Below are positions 35,423 through 46,220 of a stretch of DNA of 64,000 bases, piece by piece. The stretch is from Gillisia hiemivivida. GTDB taxonomy: Bacteria > Bacteroidota > Bacteroidia > Flavobacteriales > Flavobacteriaceae. The notes under the pieces were generated by a model, which saw only the letters and a program-made list of their open reading frames with translations, was not told the DNA's origin and ran no database searches. The translations under genes were made by a program, and so were the position numbers. The DNA lies in assembly GCF_007997295.1 (NCBI RefSeq), contig NZ_VORY01000004.1:124001-188000 (forward strand). The letters are read 5' to 3'. Position 1 is the stretch's first letter, and the number at the start of each line of letters is the position of its first letter.

Positions 35423-36290
35423 GATCTACGAATGCTTGTATTTCCTGCTTTAGTTTATCTGAAACTTTCACTAGCGGTAAGCGAACTACTGGTTTACAAG
35501 AATTCTTTGCTTCTAGTAACGATTTAATTCCTGCTGGATTGCCTTCAGCAAAGATCATATCTATAGAAGGCGCTATTTTATAATGCAACTTATAGGCTTC
35601 TTTCACCTTCCCATCTAATCCCAAACGAACCATCTGGGAGAATTCTTTCGGCAAACCTTGCCCAATAACCGATATTACTCCGTGACCTCCTGCTAGCACC
35701 ATTGGTAAGGTGATCATATCATCGCCAGAGATCACTAGAAAATCTTTTGGAACCAAAGAAATAAGTTTCATCGCTTGTACTAAATCTCCTGCAGCTTCTT
35801 TAACGCCAATGATATTTGTAAAATCTGTTGCTAATCTTTTAATGGTTTCTGGTAAAATATTGGATGCTGTTCTCCCAGGAACATTATATATAATTATTGG
35901 TTTTGCTGAAACCGCTGCCAATGCTTTATAATGCTGATAGATCCCTTCTTGAGATGGCTTGTTATAGTATGGAGAAACAGAAAGAATAGCATCGAATGCA
36001 TCGAGATCTGTACTTTTAAACTCATTTACCAAAGCCGCAGTATTGTTACCGCCAATCCCTAAAACCAATGGTAATTTCCCATTGTTAGCTTCTATGATTG
36101 TCTTTTTAACTAGTTCCTTCTCAGAGTCACTCAAAGTTGCACTTTCCCCGGTGGTTCCAAGAACTACGATATACTCTATCCCATTTTCAATTTGATCTTT
36201 CACCAAATTCTTAAGTCCTTCTACATCTACCGTAAAATCCTCTTGAAAAGGGGTGATAATTGCAACTCCGGTACCTATAAATCTATTCAT
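35415..36290 (-). CDS. dapA: 4-hydroxy-tetrahydrodipicolinate synthase
   Basis: 291 residues; condenses pyruvate with aspartate semialdehyde on the lysine/diaminopimelate pathway. TIM barrel with GTTGESATL, Tyr135 in [12 protein letters not shown] and the Schiff-base Lys164 in IGVKEAAGD, then the [20 protein letters not shown] loop. The length is normal. The next gene upstream ends one bp before its ATG. dapF, for the epimerase of the same pathway, is at 55 kb. Confidence 0.96.
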   Translation of the reverse strand: MNRFIGTGVAIITPFQEDFTVDVEGLKNLVKDQIENGIEYIVVLGTTGESATLSDSEKELVKKTIIEANNGKLPLVLGIGGNNTAALVNEFKSTDLDAFDAILSVSPYYNKPSQEGIYQHYKALAAVSAKPIIIYNVPGRTASNILPETIKRLATDFTNIIGVKEAAGDLVQAMKLISLVPKDFLVISGDDMITLPMVLAGGHGVISVIGQGLPKEFSQMVRLGLDGKVKEAYKLHYKIAPSIDMIFAEGNPAGIKSLLEAKNSCKPVVRLPLVKVSDKLKQEIQAFVDQF

Positions 36291-36291
36291 T

Positions 36292-36801
36292 CTAATTTTT
36301 TTTAAACTGTTTCAAAATTTTTATTAATTCTGAAGCAAAGAGCTCTACTTCATCTCCAGAATTTATAACCACATCCAGGGTTTTCTCGTGTTTTGGGTTA
36401 TTCCCAACTTTTAAACCTGCATTACAAGTTGCCGTTAAAAGATTTAATTCCAAATTGTATTCTCCTGCAAAAGTAATAAGTAAATCGATGTTATTTTTGC
36501 TAAACTCCAACAATTCTTTATTATTGAAATTCCCGAAAACATTTAAGTCTTCTTCAACAAAAGTTAAGCCGTCAAATTCAGGGAAATTCTCTTCTTTTTT
36601 CTTAAATAACAAAACTTTAAAATCTGAATTCTTCAGATTTAATTCTTGTTTCAATTTCAATAAAACCGGCAATGCCTTTATATTATCTGAATTCAATAAT
36701 ACTGCAGCAGATGCTATTGGCATTTTAAATTCAACTGAAGATTCTCTGTTAGAATTGGAAATTCTTCTTTTGGCAAGAGAACGTTTAAGGCCTTTAATCA
36801 T
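36292..36801 (-). CDS. DUF6913-like conserved protein
   Basis: 169 residues, no signal peptide or membrane segment. The pattern [55 protein letters not shown] and [12 protein letters not shown] corresponds to a small Bacteroidota family I know as DUF6913. Function unknown. It sits one base upstream of dapA and 20 bp after the membrane protein gene, so it is likely co-expressed with lysine synthesis. Confidence 0.65.
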   Translation of the reverse strand: MIKGLKRSLAKRRISNSNRESSVEFKMPIASAAVLLNSDNIKALPVLLKLKQELNLKNSDFKVLLFKKKEENFPEFDGLTFVEEDLNVFGNFNNKELLEFSKNNIDLLITFAGEYNLELNLLTATCNAGLKVGNNPKHEKTLDVVINSGDEVELFASELIKILKQFKKN

Positions 36802-36821
36802 ATCTAAATGTAAAAACTTAT

Positions 36822-37520
36822 TTACGTGAAATCATCCAACTTCAGTCTTTTTTCCGAAGTAATAAAAAAGAGCACTAGAAACAACGCACTTCCCATTCTT
36901 ATAATACTTTCAGCAATCTCCACACTGATATCCTTAAAGTAGAAAACACCCATATCTCGTAGTATATTGGCAAATATTATACTAATTGCCAATGAAATAA
37001 AATACATAGATTTTTTAGAAAAAGAGTTCAAATAATACACCATTGCCGTAATGCCTAATGCTCCAAGATTAAGATAATAAAAAGTATAAATTGTGGAAGT
37101 TACATCACCAGAGATGTAAGTTTTCATTTCGTTAATATGAAGCAATAACAAATAAGTATTTAAACCAATTATACTAAAAAGGTATAACACCATAAAATAA
37201 CTCATGTTTTTTAACTTAAAATGCTTGGTAGCTTCCATAATTAATGGAAGAAAGCTTACTGCCTGAAGAAGCAAGGCGACATCACCAAACACCCAAAATT
37301 TATTAAACATTCCCAGCGAATAGGAAATTAAAGTTAGGCCTAGAAATAAGTAGAAATAAAAATTATAAGCCTTTCGTTGATGGATGAACCACAGAAAAGC
37401 AAAAATATAGTACCCAATATGGCTCACGATATCCAACCAAAATATATTAGCAATTAATGCATATATACTAGCCATCAATAAGGCGAAAAAGCCAATTGAA
37501 CTTATTATTCTTAATTGCAT
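36822..37520 (-). CDS. Conserved integral membrane protein
   Basis: 232 residues with about seven hydrophobic segments (for example IGFFALLMASIYALIANIF, YFYLFLGLTLISYSLGMF, NMSYFMVLYLFSIIGLNTYL, SALFLVLFFITSE). The overall layout loosely recalls YhhN-like proteins, but I see no catalytic signature, so no function is given. First gene of the unit reading into the DUF6913-like gene and dapA. Confidence 0.6.
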   Translation of the reverse strand: MQLRIISSIGFFALLMASIYALIANIFWLDIVSHIGYYIFAFLWFIHQRKAYNFYFYLFLGLTLISYSLGMFNKFWVFGDVALLLQAVSFLPLIMEATKHFKLKNMSYFMVLYLFSIIGLNTYLLLLHINEMKTYISGDVTSTIYTFYYLNLGALGITAMVYYLNSFSKKSMYFISLAISIIFANILRDMGVFYFKDISVEIAESIIRMGSALFLVLFFITSEKRLKLDDFT

Positions 37521-37656
37521 AGGGATAATTAATACGTTAAGAGGGGACTACTTCCTTGATTTTTTTTCTGAATTAGTTTCACTATAACCAATCTACATTA
37601 AGATTCAAGATTTTAAAAGTAAGCGTTTTAGAGAAATATCATTTCAAATATCTGTT

Positions 37657-37664
37657 TATATTTG
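37657..37664 (+). promoter_or_regulatory. Bacteroidota -7 box for the 5'-nucleotidase pair
   Basis: TATATTTG, exact consensus, 24 nt before ATG 37689. A TTG-initiated frame beginning inside this box at 37662 is therefore unlikely to be used. Confidence 0.55.
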
Positions 37665-37688
37665 TGCCTTTTGATTAAACCCGTATTA

Positions 37689-38456
37689 ATGACAATTAGA
37701 TTCTACTCCTTCTTACTGCTTTTATTGTCGATATTTGCCTGTAAGAACAACGCCCATATTACCTCCTCACCTTCTTCAATAACTGGAAAAAGAATCCCTA
37801 TTAATAAAACAATTCCTGCCAATCCGGAAATTGAAGCATTTATTAAGCCTTATGCACTTCATTTAAATAACACCTTAGATAGCACTTTAGCCTACAATCC
37901 TAGTAATTTAAGCAAAAGTGATGGAAAGCTTAATACTGCTTTAGGGAATATGATGGCAGATCTGGTAATGGAGCAGGCAAATCCAATTTTTAGATCTCGT
38001 ACCGGGAACAAAATAGACATGGTTCTTCTAAATAAGGGCGGGATCAGGTCTGGAATCGGGAAAGGTGCTGTCACTTCAAGAACGGGGTTTCAACTAATGC
38101 CGTTTGAAAATGAGATCGTAGTAGTAGAGATCTCCGGAAAAAAAATGCTTGAAATGCTTAGCTATCTTGAAGTCGCAAAAACCGCACATCCTATAAGCGG
38201 ACTCGAATTAAAAGTTGATAAAGATTTCAAAACCATAAGTGCAATTATTAAAGGAGAATCTATTAAGGCTGAAAAAACTTATTTCGTAGCAACTTCAGAT
38301 TATTTACAACAGGGTGGCGACAATATGGTATTTCTAAAAAATCCTATAAACCTGCATAAAATAGACTACAAGCTTAGAAATGCGATCATAGATCATTTCA
38401 AAAAAGTGGACACTCTTAGAGCTACTATAGATAACCGATACATCCAAATTCTTTAA
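37689..38456 (+). CDS. Lipoprotein with 5'-nucleotidase C-terminal domain
   Basis: 255 residues from ATG 37689, with a lipoprotein signal (TIRFYSFLLLLLSIFAC, lipid Cys at about 18). The rest is a 5_nucleotid_C domain: LNTALGNMMADLVMEQAN, VLLNKGGIRSGIGKGAVTSR, QLMPFENEIVVVEISGKKML, SDYLQQGGDNMVF. In UshA-type enzymes this substrate-binding half follows the metallophosphatase half in one chain; here it is a separate lipoprotein encoded first. The catalytic half is the next gene, three nt downstream. Confidence 0.88.
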   Translation: MTIRFYSFLLLLLSIFACKNNAHITSSPSSITGKRIPINKTIPANPEIEAFIKPYALHLNNTLDSTLAYNPSNLSKSDGKLNTALGNMMADLVMEQANPIFRSRTGNKIDMVLLNKGGIRSGIGKGAVTSRTGFQLMPFENEIVVVEISGKKMLEMLSYLEVAKTAHPISGLELKVDKDFKTISAIIKGESIKAEKTYFVATSDYLQQGGDNMVFLKNPINLHKIDYKLRNAIIDHFKKVDTLRATIDNRYIQIL

Positions 38457-38459
38457 ACA

Positions 38460-39368
38460 ATGAAAAGAAGAAATTTTATTCAGCAAACAGCTGCAACCGG
38501 AGCTTTTATAGGATTGGGTGGGTTATCGCTTTCTTTTTCTGAAAACACCAAGAAGCATATTACCATTTTGCACACCAACGATGTGCATAGCCATATAGAA
38601 CCTCTTGGACCAAATGACCCTAGAAACCCTAACATGGGCGGTGTTGCAAGAAGAGCCACATTAGTAGAGCAAATTAGAGCTGAAAATCCAAATACGTTAC
38701 TTCTAGATGCAGGGGATATATTTCAGGGCACTCCGTATTTCAATTTTTATGGAGGGGAATTAGAGTTTAAGCTAATGAGTAAATTGAAATATGATGCCGC
38801 AACATTGGGGAATCATGATTTTGATAATGGCTTAAACGGACTTCTATCACAGATGCCGCATGCCGAATTCGATTTTATATCTTCTAATTACGATTTCAGC
38901 AATACCATTTTGGATGGTCAAACTTCTCCTTTTAAAATTTTCAAGAAAGATGGTGTGAAGATTGGTGTTTTTGGCGTAGGTGTAGAACTAAAAGGATTGG
39001 TAAACGAGAGTCTTTATAAAGAAACCGAGTATTTGGATCCTGTGGAAATCGCTACAGAAATGACTCGGATTTTAAAACAAGAACAAAATTGTGATCTTGT
39101 AATTTGTTTATCTCATTTGGGTTATGAATACAAAAATGAATCTAAAATATCTGATGTGCTGCTAGCAAATCAAACAAAAGATATAGATCTGATCATTGGT
39201 GGGCATACCCACACGTTCCTAAATAAACCGACGATCCTCCAAAATCTTGAAGGTAAAAAGGTATTGGTTAATCAGGTAGGCTGCTACGGTCTTTATTTAG
39301 GCCGTATCGATTTTTACTTAGACAATGGGAATAAAGTAGATAGTAGTGGAGTAAGCATTGGCGTCTAA
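38460..39368 (+). CDS. Metallophosphatase half of a split 5'-nucleotidase
   Basis: 302 residues. The N-terminus KRRNFIQQTAATGAFIGLGG resembles a twin-arginine export signal. Metallophos motifs: ILHTNDVHSHIEPL (DxH), LLDAGDIFQGTPYFNF, TLGNHDFDNG (GNHD), CLSHLGYE, IIGGHTHTFL (GHxH), a full binuclear metal site. There is no 5_nucleotid_C domain; the partner upstream supplies it. Likely hydrolyses nucleotides or similar phosphate esters outside the cytoplasm, in complex with the lipoprotein. That interaction is inference. Confidence 0.9.
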   Translation: MKRRNFIQQTAATGAFIGLGGLSLSFSENTKKHITILHTNDVHSHIEPLGPNDPRNPNMGGVARRATLVEQIRAENPNTLLLDAGDIFQGTPYFNFYGGELEFKLMSKLKYDAATLGNHDFDNGLNGLLSQMPHAEFDFISSNYDFSNTILDGQTSPFKIFKKDGVKIGVFGVGVELKGLVNESLYKETEYLDPVEIATEMTRILKQEQNCDLVICLSHLGYEYKNESKISDVLLANQTKDIDLIIGGHTHTFLNKPTILQNLEGKKVLVNQVGCYGLYLGRIDFYLDNGNKVDSSGVSIGV

Positions 39369-39432
39369 ATCAAGAAAATTAGGGCTAGCCAACAAGGAAT
39401 TTTCTGAGTTTTATAACAAAGCAAACATAGGA

Positions 39433-41459
<2,027 letters not shown>

Positions 41460-41481
41460 TTATAAAAGTTATGCTGAATAA

Positions 41482-42162
41482 TTATTTTGACAAAGGATCT
41501 ATCATCTTCAATTTTTCACCTGTATATTGAAGCTTATATTCCTTTTCGTTATGTTCTAATTGAATTTTAAATTCTGAATTATAGGCGGTATCACCAGTAG
41601 GAAACCAAGTTTTAAGGTTGCTATTTATGGTAATTAACAATCCTGTATTATCTCCAATAGCACAAAATTTTTCGAAATCCCCATCAAAAACCTCTAAGCC
41701 TATATTAGCACTTAAAAACTGGTGTTTTTCTTGAATATCTTCAGTGGCTAAACCTATCTCACTGATGCCCAAAATACTTTTTTTCGAAAAGCTTTCTTCT
41801 GATTTACCATTAAAATCTCGTCGTGAAATAAATTCCATAATATTCTTATCGGTATCATAAAAATAAAGAGATTTCGCATTCCAGCCCTTAAAATCTATGA
41901 TTTCTAGATCCTCGTATTTCAAAACTTCCACTTTACTCTTCAACCATTCTAAAGCTTTTTCTTCTGCTTTATCTGGAATATGAAATGCAATATGGTAAGG
42001 CGTAAAACTTTCAGCTTCCTGAAGATTCAAAACAGAATAACCAAGTTGTAATTCGAAAGAGTTTATTGTAGAATTAAGTATTTCAAGACCAAGAACATCC
42101 TTGTAAAACTGTTGCTGCTTTACGATATTCTTACAACCTACATCTAGTCTTGTGATCTTCAT
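41482..42162 (-). CDS. VOC (glyoxalase-like) protein with two modules
   Basis: 226 residues in two paired beta-alpha-beta-beta-beta modules. The first has ITRLDVGCKNIVKQQQFYKD and VLGLEIL, HIAFHIPDKAEEKALEWL and FYDTDKNIMEFISRRDF; the second starts ILGISEIGLATEDIQEKHQF. Metal ligand candidates His and Glu are visible in the first module (AFHIP, IMEFISR). Members include CatE-like dioxygenases and fosfomycin or glyoxal enzymes; the substrate is not assigned. Confidence 0.82.
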   Translation of the reverse strand: MKITRLDVGCKNIVKQQQFYKDVLGLEILNSTINSFELQLGYSVLNLQEAESFTPYHIAFHIPDKAEEKALEWLKSKVEVLKYEDLEIIDFKGWNAKSLYFYDTDKNIMEFISRRDFNGKSEESFSKKSILGISEIGLATEDIQEKHQFLSANIGLEVFDGDFEKFCAIGDNTGLLITINSNLKTWFPTGDTAYNSEFKIQLEHNEKEYKLQYTGEKLKMIDPLSK

Positions 42163-42179
42163 TATTTGTTTTATTGTTG

Positions 42180-42300
42180 TCCAGTCAAACTGAGCTTGTC
42201 GAAGTTTCTATGTTCGTCACCCTGAACTAGTTTCAGGGTCTCTCTTCTGGATTGGTTTGGATGCTGAAACTCCCGAAGCTTCGGGACAGCATGACGAAAA
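42180..42300. repeat. Palindrome-rich intergenic repeat, class C
   Basis: Contains ACCCTGAA...TTCAGGGT (42219-42239) and the perfect palindrome TCCCGAAGCTTCGGGA (42271-42286) inside CTGAAAC...GGGACAG. Related to the inner hairpin of 29241-29308. Confidence 0.65.
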
Positions 42301-42383
42301 ATCTGATTAAAGTTGATTAAAATAATTATAACAAAACCAGGCAATCAAATTTTTTATCTTCATAGTTCATTATATTGCTATAC

Positions 42384-42443
42384 TGTCATACTGAGCTTGT
42401 CGAAGTTTCTTGAAAGCTAGACATCGGCAGGCTCAGTGTGACA
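42384..42443. repeat. Hairpin repeat, class C
   Basis: TGTCATACTGAGC (42384-42396) pairs with GCTCAGTGTGACA (42431-42443), 12 of 13 positions. The inner part carries TTGTCGAAG, also present at 42198. The remaining gap up to 42500 holds nothing else recognisable. Confidence 0.65.
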
Positions 42444-42500
42444 AGCTCCCATTAACATAATTAGCGCTCAATTAGACCAAACATATATCATCTAGGAAAC

Positions 42501-43112
42501 CTATGTCTGATTTTTATTCATCCATTTTGGCACCGGCATTGGCTCAAAATGTCTCATTTTATCTATTAACTCTTCAATATTATTAGCTACTAAAACCAGA
42601 TTCATATTAGATTTTTTCAGCAGACCTTTTGCGACCATTTTATCCATCATCTCCAAAAGATCATCATAATAATTATTGCTATTTAAGATCCCAATAGGAT
42701 GTTTATGCAAGCCTAATTGCCCCCAGGTAAGAATCTCAAAAAGTTCTTCCAGAGTTCCAAATCCACCGGGTAATGCAATAAAACCTTCACTTAGATCATG
42801 CATCTTCAGCTTGCGCTCGTGCATGTTCTTTGTTGTAATAAGCTCTGTTAAACCGTTATGCACTACTTCTTTTGTTTTCAAAAAATCTGGGATCACTCCA
42901 GTTGCTGATCCACTATTGTCTAAGACTCCTTTGGCAACTTGTCCCATTAAGCCTAGTTTGCTCCCACCATAGACCAATTTTATATTACTCTTAGCCAAAT
43001 ATTCACCAACATAGTAGGCTTCTTCAAAAATCACAGAATCTACACCATCACTACTGGCGCAAAACACTGCAATACTTTTCAAGTTGTTCTTATAATTATT
43101 ATGAGTTTTCAA
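42501..43112 (-). CDS. LOG-family protein (TIGR00730 Rossmann fold)
   Basis: 203 residues. GGSKLGLMGQVAKGVLDNSG, VPDFLKTKE, MHERKLKMHDLSEGFIALPG and the diagnostic PGGFGTLEELFEILTWGQLG are present. LOG proteins are cytokinin riboside 5'-monophosphate phosphoribohydrolases in plants and some bacteria; in this setting a general nucleotide hydrolase role is more likely. It stands 27 bp downstream of prmC. Confidence 0.9.
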   Translation of the reverse strand: MKTHNNYKNNLKSIAVFCASSDGVDSVIFEEAYYVGEYLAKSNIKLVYGGSKLGLMGQVAKGVLDNSGSATGVIPDFLKTKEVVHNGLTELITTKNMHERKLKMHDLSEGFIALPGGFGTLEELFEILTWGQLGLHKHPIGILNSNNYYDDLLEMMDKMVAKGLLKKSNMNLVLVANNIEELIDKMRHFEPMPVPKWMNKNQT

Positions 43113-43139
43113 ATAGGAAACAGTTTTAAAAATTAGATG

Positions 43140-43991
43140 TTATTGTTTTATTCCTTTTATCATCCTGAAATTACCGAAAATATCCTTTTTAAGAGTGGTT
43201 TTAAACCCGAATTCTTTCAGTAATTTTTCAGTTTCTTTGGCGAGAAATTGATTTATCTCAAAATACAAACTTCCTCCTTTATTTAAACTGGTTTGTGCAA
43301 GATCAGTAATAGCTTCGTAAAAAATAAGCGGTTCATTATCCCGAACGTACAGCGCTCCTTCTGGTTCGTTTTCAAGGACATTCCTGTTCATTTCCTTTTT
43401 CTCCAGATCTCTAACATATGGTGGGTTAGAAACTATAATATCAAAAGAATCTAGGGATTTATTTAAATGAAGAATATCTTGATTTTCAAGTTTCACTTCC
43501 ACACCGTTTGCTTCGGCATTATTGGAAGCTACTTTTAAGGCTTCTTTAGAAATATCTAAAGCTGAAATCTTTGCATTTGGTAAATTCTTGGCCAAACTAA
43601 TTGCAATGCATCCGCTTCCTGTACCAATATCCAATATTTTTATAGCTGAAGTGTTATTATCAGAAAGGTCTGAAAGGATCCAAGAAACTAATTCTTCTGT
43701 CTCTGGCCTTGGGATCAACACATTTTTATTTACCTGAAATTTTAGTCCGAAGAATTCAGTTTCTCCTATAATATACTGTATTGGCTCATGTCGCTGTAGC
43801 TGCAGTAAAATCTTATCAAAAAGCTTTATTTCTTCAGAAGATAACTTCTTTTTAGGATTCAGGGCCAACTCCAAACGAGTCACACTTAAATAATGTGCTA
43901 TTAGAATATTGAAAAATGAATTGATCTCCTCTAAAGGATATTCATTTTTCAAACCAGTACAAAATTGTTTTTTATAATCTAAAAGTAACAA
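43140..43991 (-). CDS. prmC: Peptide chain release factor N5-glutamine methyltransferase
   Basis: 283 residues from a TTG at 43991 (LLLDYKKQFCTGLKN fits the family N-terminus; no ATG lies close by). Methylates the GGQ Gln of release factors. RHEPIQYIIGETEFFGLKF, PRPETEELVSWIL, motif I DIGTGSGCIAISLA and NPPY in IIVSNPPYVRDLE are all present, followed by the C-terminal FEINQFLAKETEKLLKEFGF. Likely co-transcribed with the LOG gene. Confidence 0.94.
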   Translation of the reverse strand: MLLLDYKKQFCTGLKNEYPLEEINSFFNILIAHYLSVTRLELALNPKKKLSSEEIKLFDKILLQLQRHEPIQYIIGETEFFGLKFQVNKNVLIPRPETEELVSWILSDLSDNNTSAIKILDIGTGSGCIAISLAKNLPNAKISALDISKEALKVASNNAEANGVEVKLENQDILHLNKSLDSFDIIVSNPPYVRDLEKKEMNRNVLENEPEGALYVRDNEPLIFYEAITDLAQTSLNKGGSLYFEINQFLAKETEKLLKEFGFKTTLKKDIFGNFRMIKGIKQ

Positions 43992-44037
43992 TACTCAGAA
44001 GCGTTTTTTAATTAAGACCAAAGAAAACTCTACTTAT

Positions 44038-44526
44038 CTAATCTAGATCTTTGAGCATCCACATGGTACAGTTGTAATGTCCAGTATCCCCCATTGGCTT
44101 CTCTAAAGAATTAAATCCTGAACGACTGTATAGTCGGCGGGCATCTTCCATGTATGGTAAAGTTTCAAGGTAGCATTGCTTGTAACCCATAGCCTTTGCA
44201 TAATGCAAACAAGTATTCATCATTGCAGCTCCAATACCTCTACCTCGAGCAACTGGTAAGAAATACATTTTTTGTAGCTCACAAATTGTTTCTTCGCCAT
44301 TTAGTAATGGACCAATTCCTGCGCCTCCAATAATTTCACCTTTTTCTTCTACAATAAAATATTGCATCTTGTCTTGATCGTAGGTAGCAAACATATCGTC
44401 CAACGATTTGTCCTCATAAGCAGTACCCACTTTAGGCACTCCCATTTCTACTAAAACTTTTCTCACCACCTGTGCAACACTCTGGTTGTCTTTAGGTTGA
44501 ATCTCACGAATCTTAAAACTGCACAT
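44038..44526 (-). CDS. GNAT-family N-acetyltransferase
   Basis: 162 residues. IREIQPKDNQSVAQVVRKVL, FIVEEKGEIIGGAGIGPLL, and the acetyl-CoA loop VARGRGIGAAMMNTCLHYAK, then CYLETLPYMEDARRLYSRSG. The acceptor is unknown. It is divergent from ribD, with only 28 bp between start codons. Confidence 0.88.
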   Translation of the reverse strand: MCSFKIREIQPKDNQSVAQVVRKVLVEMGVPKVGTAYEDKSLDDMFATYDQDKMQYFIVEEKGEIIGGAGIGPLLNGEETICELQKMYFLPVARGRGIGAAMMNTCLHYAKAMGYKQCYLETLPYMEDARRLYSRSGFNSLEKPMGDTGHYNCTMWMLKDLD

Positions 44527-44542
44527 TCTTACTAATTAATCT

Positions 44543-44550
44543 TATTTTTG
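44543..44550 (+). promoter_or_regulatory. Bacteroidota -7 box for ribD
   Basis: TATTTTTG, exact consensus, four nt before the GTG start at 44555. The -33 region would fall on the start codon of the divergent GNAT gene. Confidence 0.6.
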
Positions 44551-44554
44551 TGAA

Positions 44555-45619
44555 GTGAAGATACACGAAAAATATATAAAACGGTGCATACAATTAGCTG
44601 AAAATGGAATAGGAACCACCTACCCTAATCCTATGGTTGGAAGTCTTATAGTTCACAACAATAAAATCATTGGTGAAGGCTGGCATCGCAAAGCAGGAGA
44701 GCCCCATGCAGAGGTGAACGCCATAAATTCTGTTAAAGATAAATCACTATTAAAAAAGGCAACTATCTACGTAAGTTTAGAGCCTTGTTCACACTATGGA
44801 AAAACACCTCCTTGTAGCGATTTAATAATTGTTAGCGGCTTTAAAAAGATCGTGATTGGAAGCATAGATCCTTTTCCTGCAGTTTCTGGTAAAGGCATTA
44901 AAAAACTGATGGACGCAGGTTGCGAAGTTATTTTGGGGATTTTGGACAAAGAATGCAATGCCTTAAATAAACGCTTTTTTACATTTCATAAACACCAAAG
45001 ACCCTATATTATTTTAAAATGGGCACAAAGCATAGATGGCTTTTTAGCACCTATTTCTTCTGAAGAAAATCATCACCGAGAACCCGTTTGGATCACTAAT
45101 AAATACTCCCAGCAACTAGTTCATAAATGGCGGAGCGAAGAAACTGCTATTTTGGTGGGTACCAATACTGCCGTTATGGACAATCCAAAGTTGAACACAA
45201 GACTTTGGGAAGGAACAAATCCTGTAAGACTAGTCATAGATAGGCGATTGAGATTAACAGGGGATTCTGCACTTCTAGACGAAAGCACTAAAACCATTGT
45301 GATTTGCGAAGAAGAGGCTCACAAAATAAACCCTAAAACTTCTTCTGAAAATTTAATCTTTGAAACAATTGATTTCAATAAAGAGGTCACTGCCGAAATT
45401 TGTAAGATCCTGTATAAACATGACATTCAATCTGTAATTATTGAAGGAGGAACTAGAACCATACAGTCTTTTATAGATTCTGGTCTTTGGGATGAGGCTC
45501 GCGTATTTACCGGAGATGCACATTTCAAAAGAGGGATTAAAGCTCCCCTACCACCAGGAACATTTAAAGAAAATAACACTCAAACAGGAGATACTTTAAG
45601 AATTTATTCCAATGATTAA
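44555..45619 (+). CDS. ribD: Riboflavin biosynthesis deaminase/reductase RibD
   Basis: 354 residues from a GTG. N-terminal deaminase with the Zn site: EPHAEVNAI, then VSLEPCSHYGKTPPCSDLII. C-terminal reductase (about 150-354) with YIILKWAQSIDGFLAP, WRSEETAILVGTNTAVMDNP, NPVRLVIDRRLRL, VIIEGGTRTIQSFIDSGLWD. Catalyses steps two and three of riboflavin synthesis from GTP. No FMN riboswitch fits in the 28-bp upstream gap. The HAD phosphatase overlaps its 3' end by eight bp. Confidence 0.95.
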   Translation: MKIHEKYIKRCIQLAENGIGTTYPNPMVGSLIVHNNKIIGEGWHRKAGEPHAEVNAINSVKDKSLLKKATIYVSLEPCSHYGKTPPCSDLIIVSGFKKIVIGSIDPFPAVSGKGIKKLMDAGCEVILGILDKECNALNKRFFTFHKHQRPYIILKWAQSIDGFLAPISSEENHHREPVWITNKYSQQLVHKWRSEETAILVGTNTAVMDNPKLNTRLWEGTNPVRLVIDRRLRLTGDSALLDESTKTIVICEEEAHKINPKTSSENLIFETIDFNKEVTAEICKILYKHDIQSVIIEGGTRTIQSFIDSGLWDEARVFTGDAHFKRGIKAPLPPGTFKENNTQTGDTLRIYSND

Positions 45620-46220
45620 AACTATTATATTCGATTTTGGCGATGTATTTATCAACCTAGATAAACCTGCAACCTTTAGAGAGCTCCAAAAACTAGCTAT
45701 TAAAGAGCTTCCGGAAGATATGCTTCATATTAACAAGGAATATGAGATGGGCCTAATTTCTTCGGAATCATTTATTAGTTCCTATATAAATAACTTCTCA
45801 TCCCTATCACAAGAAAGAATTATTGCTGCCTGGAACGCAATCCTAATAGATTTTCCAAAATACCGATATCACTTTATAAAAAAACTTGCAAAAGAGAAGA
45901 ATTACCGACTAATACTTTTAAGCAACACCAATGAGATTCATATAGATTGGGTCAAGGAAAAAGTTCCATTCTTTGAAGAATTTAAATCTTGTTTTGATGA
46001 ATTTTATTTATCTCATGAAATAAATCTAAGAAAGCCAAATTCAGATATTTTTGAATTTGTGCTGAATAAACATCAACTAAAAGCTGAAGAATGCTTGTTT
46101 ATTGATGACGTTCTAGAAAACACCAACGCTGCCAAAAAATTAGGGATACATGTTTGGAACCTAGAACCAACTCGAGAAGATGTTATTGATTTATTCACTA
46201 CCAATAAAGCATTATTTTGA
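45612..46220 (+). CDS. HAD-superfamily phosphatase
   Basis: 202 residues. Nucleophile motif IIFDFGDVFINLD, motif II LILLSNTNEIH, Lys in LRKPNSDIFEFVL and acidic motif ECLFIDDVLENTNAAKKLGI. The type resembles YihX/epoxide-hydrolase-like HADs. Its overlap with ribD makes a riboflavin-pathway phosphatase (5-amino-6-ribitylamino-uracil phosphate) an attractive guess, but nothing in the sequence proves it. Confidence 0.88.
   Translation: MIKTIIFDFGDVFINLDKPATFRELQKLAIKELPEDMLHINKEYEMGLISSESFISSYINNFSSLSQERIIAAWNAILIDFPKYRYHFIKKLAKEKNYRLILLSNTNEIHIDWVKEKVPFFEEFKSCFDEFYLSHEINLRKPNSDIFEFVLNKHQLKAEECLFIDDVLENTNAAKKLGIHVWNLEPTREDVIDLFTTNKALF

Noticed and set aside
37662-37688. Earlier TTG start for the nucleotidase lipoprotein
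   Set aside because: The TTG lies within the promoter -7 box; the ATG at 37689 starts a clean lipoprotein signal.
44527-44554. FMN riboswitch upstream of ribD
   Set aside because: The divergent gap is only 28 bp and the promoter box ends four nt before the start codon.
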